Assembly (NCBI GenBank): GCA_963841415.1
Contig: CAWJCN010000001.1
Coordinates: 1,550,001-1,614,000, forward strand
Direction of reading: 5' to 3'
DNA: 64,000 nt
From: DASUAS01 sp963841415
Lineage (GTDB): Bacteria; Actinomycetota; Acidimicrobiia; IMCC26256; DASPTH01
Part shown: positions 60,408 to 64,000 of the stretch, one piece after another
How positions within the stretch are numbered: position 1 is the first letter of the stretch
Layout of the letters: every line of letters starts with the position of its first letter
Translations under genes and position numbers: made by a program
The notes under the pieces: generated by a model
Told to the model about the DNA's origin: nothing
What the model saw: the letters and a program-made list of their open reading frames with translations, nothing else
The model's database searches: none

Positions 60408-61598
60408 TTAGTTGTCGATTCCTCGGGTGACCAGCATCGCGGTGGTCCCGCTGTTGCTCGCGCCTACTCCGACGGCGGCCACCTCGGGACCGCCCGGCAC
60501 CTGACGCTCGCCGCCCTCGTGCCGCAGCTGCACGCACGCCTCGTGCAGGAAGCCGAAGCCGTGCAGACGACCGCCCGACAGCTGCCCGCCGTTGGTGTTG
60601 ACCGGGAGCTGTCCGTCCCGCGCTACGCGCGTGCCCCCTTCGACGAACGCACCTGCCTCACCCACCTCGCAGAACCCGAAGTCCTCGAGCCAGCAGTGCG
60701 TGATGATGCTGAAGCCGTCGTACAGCTGCGCGACGTCGACATCGGCCGGCGTGAGCGTCGTGTGGTCCCACACGTCGCTCGCCCACCGGGAGCTGATCCG
60801 GGTGATGTCCTGGCCGTACTCCCAGACGAAGCGGTCATCCTGCCGGCAGCTGACCGACGCGACGCCGATGGGTTCGTGATCGAGCGCGGGCGCGTGTTCG
60901 ACCCGCGAGATCACGAACGCGGTCGCGCCGTCGCACGGTACGTCGCAGTCGAAGAGCGACAGGGGCGTGGAAATCATGCGGGCGCCGAGGTAGTCGTCGA
61001 GTGAGAGCGGCTTGCGATACACCGCGTTGGGGTTGAGCGCGGCGTTCGCACGCGAGACGACCGGTACCGCGCCGAGCTGCTCACGGGTCAGGCCGTAGCG
61101 GTGCATGCGGGCCTGGATGTGCAACCCGGCGATCGAGGGAGCGGTGGCTCCGAAGGGCAGCTGCCACGCGGGCATGCCGTCGACGCGTCGGGCGCCCGCG
61201 CCGTAGCCCTTGCGTCCGCCCTTGCCCTGCGCGCTGCCCTCCCAGATGCTGCGCCAGCACAGCACGTGGTTCGCGATCCCACCGGCGACCGCGAGCATGG
61301 CGTTCACGATCGCGCCCGCCTGGCCGGGTGCCTCGATGCCGCCCGACACCCACGCGGGATGCAGGCCGAGTTGGTCGTGGATCTCGCGGACCGACGCGCC
61401 GCTGAAGCCGGGACCGGGCATCGACGATCCGGGGTAGGTACTCAAGCCGTCGATGTCGGCCGGGGTGAGGCCGGCGTCGGCGATGGCAGCCAGGCACGCA
61501 TCGGTGGTGAGGAGCAGTGGATCACGATCGACGCGGCGAGCCACCTCTGACTGGCCGATCCCGCTGACGATGACGCTGCGCTCGAACCGCTCGGACAC
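60408..61598 (-). CDS. Thiolase-fold protein (Ltp2-like)
   Basis: The 396-residue protein (GTG 61598) has GIGQSEVARRVDRDPLLLTT, DAGLTPADIDGLSTYPGSSM, ASDVWDHTTLTPADVDVAQL with YDGFSIITHCWLEDFGFCE, and VNTNGGQLSGGRLHGFGFLH. These are close to Ltp2-type aldolases of sterol side-chain breakdown that lack the usual thiolase Cys/His pair. It follows the DUF35 gene by 1 nt; the two likely form the aldolase complex. Confidence 0.9.
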   Translation of the reverse strand: MSERFERSVIVSGIGQSEVARRVDRDPLLLTTDACLAAIADAGLTPADIDGLSTYPGSSMPGPGFSGASVREIHDQLGLHPAWVSGGIEAPGQAGAIVNAMLAVAGGIANHVLCWRSIWEGSAQGKGGRKGYGAGARRVDGMPAWQLPFGATAPSIAGLHIQARMHRYGLTREQLGAVPVVSRANAALNPNAVYRKPLSLDDYLGARMISTPLSLFDCDVPCDGATAFVISRVEHAPALDHEPIGVASVSCRQDDRFVWEYGQDITRISSRWASDVWDHTTLTPADVDVAQLYDGFSIITHCWLEDFGFCEVGEAGAFVEGGTRVARDGQLPVNTNGGQLSGGRLHGFGFLHEACVQLRHEGGERQVPGGPEVAAVGVGASNSGTTAMLVTRGIDN

Positions 61599-61599
61599 G

Positions 61600-62049
61600 T
61601 CACTCGCCTCCCGGATCGACGGCGGTGAACAGCGGGAGGTACACGTCGGGCCCGGCGTCGTTGGCGAGGTGCTGGAACACGACCTGCACCGGCATACCGA
61701 CGGCGACGTCAGCTGCGGGCACGTCGACCACGTTGGTCAGGATGCGGGCAGTGGGGTCCTCCTCGACTTGCACCAGCGCGACCGTGTAGGTCTCGGGAAA
61801 GCCGGGCAGGAATGGCTGGCGGTTCTCGGTGAACGTCTCGACCTTCCCGCGGCCGCTGAGCGCCTCCCACTCGAGCTCGGATGAGCGGTCCCACGGGCAG
61901 AGCAATGCGGGCGGGTGCACCAGGTGACCGCAGCCGCCGCAGCGCTGCATCATCAGCTCACCCCGCTCGCCCCCGGTCCAGAACGGCGCGTCGCGGTCAT
62001 GGACCACAGGGAGCGGTCGGTACGACTCCGCGGAGTCGGCGGCGCTCAC
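61600..62049 (-). CDS. DUF35/OB-fold zinc-ribbon-like protein
   Basis: The 149-residue protein (GTG 62049) has the ribbon MQRCGGCGHLVHPPALLCPW and then D: CxxC followed by CxxD, so one of four zinc-ligand Cys is replaced by Asp. The OB-fold follows with GKVETFTENRQPFLPGFPET and ILTNVVDVPAADVAVGMPVQ. It overlaps the VOC gene by 4 bp and abuts the Ltp2-like gene. Confidence 0.88.
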   Translation of the reverse strand: MSAADSAESYRPLPVVHDRDAPFWTGGERGELMMQRCGGCGHLVHPPALLCPWDRSSELEWEALSGRGKVETFTENRQPFLPGFPETYTVALVQVEEDPTARILTNVVDVPAADVAVGMPVQVVFQHLANDAGPDVYLPLFTAVDPGGE

Positions 62050-62504
62050 GGGTTCGGCCGTTCGATCAGCTCGACGCGGACCCCGTCGGGGTCGAGGGTC
62101 ATGACCCCCCGGTTGCCCTGCTCGAACGTCGCCGTCGTTCCCGGGAGCACCGTGCCGCCGCCCGCCTCGATGCGGCGGCAGAGCTCGTCGAGGTCGCCGA
62201 CCCGGAACGCGAGGTGGGTGAGCCCCACTCGATTCATCGGTCGCCGCTCCTCCTCGACCACCGCGTCCGGCACCCGGTACCCGAGGAGCTCGATGCGGAT
62301 ACCGTCGCGTTCGAGGTACACGAGCTCGACGTCCATGTCCGGGAAGTCGAGGAGGTTCGCCGAGCCCGCGTCGGTGATGTTGAGACGACGCGCGACCTCC
62401 TCGAACCCGAGCACGTCACGGTAGAACGCGATCGAACGCTCGAGCTCGGAGACGCACAGCCCCACATGGGTGAAGCGGTTGCCGTCGGGATGACGTTCAG
62501 ACAC
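62046..62504 (-). CDS. VOC family protein
   Basis: GTG 62504, nested in the end of the CaiB gene (8-bp overlap), gives 152 residues: NRFTHVGLCVSELERSIAFY, RDVLGFEEVARRLNITD, then THLAFRVGDLDELCRRIEAG and MTLDPDGVRVELIERP. It has both VOC modules and the metal-ligand His and Glu, as in methylmalonyl-CoA epimerase-like members. Placement between CoA-transferase and aldolase genes makes a CoA-ester epimerase an attractive but unproven idea. Confidence 0.82.
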   Translation of the reverse strand: MSERHPDGNRFTHVGLCVSELERSIAFYRDVLGFEEVARRLNITDAGSANLLDFPDMDVELVYLERDGIRIELLGYRVPDAVVEEERRPMNRVGLTHLAFRVGDLDELCRRIEAGGGTVLPGTTATFEQGNRGVMTLDPDGVRVELIERPNP

Positions 62505-63736
62505 GGTGATGCTCCTGCAGTTCGGTCCTGATCGCGTCGCTGTGCTCATCGAGACGTGGCGCGCGCGTTGGTGGCGTCGTCAGGCCGTCACCCAAGGGGA
62601 GACCGGGACCCGGGAGACGGTGGGTACACCCGAGCTCGGGTTGGTCGACCTCCGCCTGGATGCCACGCGCGACGAAATGCGGGTCTTCGAACGCCTCGTC
62701 GGGAGAGACCACCGCGCCCGCGGGGAAGCCGTGCTCCTGGCTGGCGACGTAGAAGTCGTACGCCGACAGCTCGGACGCGATCAGCGCGATGGCGTCGCGA
62801 GCTGCTGCGAGGATGCTCGCGCCTTCGGGGTCGGCGCCGATGTCGGCGATGTCGACGCGCGACGCACGAGCGGCGCCGAGTTCGAGGAAGACCGCCTCGG
62901 GGAGTCGTTCGAGCAGGCCGAGCTCGGCCAGCCACGCGTGGAGCGCGCCGAACTGACGCGGGAGGACCGGGAGTACCCCGGTGCACGCGTACCGGCCGTC
63001 GGCACATCGCACCTGTACTGGCGCGGTCGGAACCGGCGCCGCGTGTCGGCCGGTTTGGCGCGTCATCGTGATCCCCGCGACCAGCCAGTTGTAGGTGACC
63101 TGCTCGCAGGTCACGTTGCACGCGGCGTTGAGGTTGACGTCGACAAGTTGCCCGCGCCCGGTCCGGTCGCGATGTGCAAGCGCGGTGAGCGCACCGATCG
63201 TCGTGTAGAGCGCGCCCACGTTGTACGCCTGGTTGCCGTGCGCCGCGGATCGGCGGGATGGTGTGGTCGTCGTAGCCGCAGTTCCACACCACGCCACCCC
63301 CGGCGAGGAGGGTGAGGTCGGTGCTCGGCTCGTCGGCGCGTGGGCTCTCGCGTCCGAATGGCGTGATCGACACCCAGATGAGCCCGGGATGGGACGGCGC
63401 CAGTGCATCCCAGCCCGCACCGAGTGCGTCGAGCGCGTGGCCCCGACCCTCGAGGACGACGTCGGCACCGTCGAGCAACGCGGTGTAGGTGGAGAGATCG
63501 TCGGCGGCAGCAAGGTCGAGCGCGATGCTGCGCGTACCAACGGCGCCCGCCCACCAGCGGAGGCTGCGCTCACGACCGGGCTCGTCGTCGAGGAAGGGAG
63601 GAAGCCCGCGCAGCGGTGACCCGCCCCGCGGCTCGACGACGACCACGTCGGCGCCCAGCTCCGCCAACATGCGGCCGGCGTCGATCGTGCGCTCGTCGAC
63701 CAGCTCGACGACCCGGAGTCCGGCGAGCGCGCTCAC
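62497..63736 (-). pseudogene. CaiB/BaiF family CoA-transferase with a frameshift
   Basis: From GTG 63736 the frame reads VSALAGLRVVELVDERTIDA, ADVVVVEPRGGSPLRG, then NCGYDDHTIPPI. At about 63243-63253 it must shift to continue as HGNQAYNVGALYTTIGALTA and RTGRGQLVDVNLNAACNVTC to a stop at 62497, a net gain of one base (or loss of two). Both halves align to one family protein of about 410 residues. It is either a recent pseudogene or a base-call error in a GCGGCGCACGGC tract; neighbours overlap it as if it were intact. Confidence 0.75.
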
Positions 63737-64000
63737 ACCACACCGCCGCTGCGGAGGCGCTCGAGCTCGGTGGGCTCGACACCGAGGAGCTCGCCGAAGA
63801 TGCGTTCGTTGTCCTCGCCCAGTAGTGGTCCGCCCTTGTCGGCCGACCAATCGCTCTCCGAGAGGTGCATCGGGAGGCCCTCGACCCGCACATCGCCGAT
63901 CAGCGGGTGGTGCACGGTCGGGAAGAGACCCCACGTGTCGAGGTCAGGATCCTCGTCGATCCGCTCAGCCGGGCTCTTGACCACACTGGCCGGCACGCCG
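63733..64000 (-). CDS. CaiB/BaiF family CoA-transferase, C-terminal part
   Basis: The frame is open to the window edge; 87 or more C-terminal residues are visible: WGLFPTVHHPLIGDVRVEGL, LSESDWSADKGGPLLGEDNE and RIFGELLGVEPTELERLRSG, the normal end of a class III CoA-transferase. The TGA at 63733 overlaps the GTG of the next CaiB gene, so the two form a tandem pair at the head of an operon. Its N-terminus lies outside. Confidence 0.85.
   Translation of the reverse strand, partial: GVPASVVKSPAERIDEDPDLDTWGLFPTVHHPLIGDVRVEGLPMHLSESDWSADKGGPLLGEDNERIFGELLGVEPTELERLRSGGVV

Noticed and set aside
60399..60420. GTCGATT direct repeat near the thiolase stop
   Set aside because: Short, overlaps coding sequence and no supporting second occurrence.
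1..64000. CRISPR arrays, insertion sequences, integrase or phage genes
   Set aside because: No repeat-spacer pattern, terminal inverted repeats with a transposase, or phage structural genes were found.

Overview
The window is GC-rich, almost fully coding DNA from an actinobacterium. Many genes start with GTG, neighbours often overlap by 4 bp (ATGA or GTGA), there are several luciferase-like (F420/FMN-type) oxidoreductases, and one gene belongs to the mycothiol-linked maleylpyruvate isomerase family. This mix resembles Acidimicrobiia or related soil/aquatic Actinomycetota; the class assignment is inference. About 70 genes are supported. No rRNA, CRISPR array, transposase or intact prophage was seen.

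0-24 kb holds many short transcription units. In order: an alpha-hydroxy-acid dehydrogenase cut by the window edge; an SDR; a branched-chain-type solute-binding protein; a TetR repressor facing an LLM/SDR/enoyl-CoA hydratase operon across a 23-bp palindrome; VOC proteins; a P450; a GH15 glucoamylase-like enzyme; a P450 fused in frame to an aldose 1-epimerase; a divergent pair made of a UGSC-family (CGSC) protein and its usual partner; YceI, MarR and MFS genes; a DUF2889 protein; an NTF2-like gene with an apparent ACG start; a TetR gene and a membrane-protein gene whose start codons share one palindrome. At 24.1 kb there is a 3' half of tRNA-Cys, possibly an old attachment site, inside the only gene-free stretch longer than 300 bp (24118-24561).

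24.5-64 kb is a dense catabolic island built from beta-oxidation parts: three CaiB/BaiF CoA-transferases, three AMP-forming acyl-CoA ligases, five acyl-CoA dehydrogenases (two as adjacent unlike pairs), five of the window's six enoyl-CoA hydratase-like proteins, MaoC-type hydratases, five SDRs, two thiolase + DUF35 pairs, a Baeyer-Villiger-type monooxygenase, a P450, an SMP-30 lactonase, an amidohydrolase, a DUF427-TesB thioesterase fusion and two paralogous TetR regulators. Together they could activate, oxidise and shorten a branched or cyclic acyl compound such as a terpenoid or steroid side chain. The substrate is inference.

Regulatory structure is visible. A 36-bp element occurs twice almost unchanged (41105, 45094) and once diverged (52760), each time upstream of beta-oxidation genes. 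Another perfect palindrome (39821-39843) precedes a hydratase/ligase/hydratase operon. Signs of decay are a frameshift in one CaiB gene, a VOC remnant, a ThuA fragment and the tRNA-Cys fragment.
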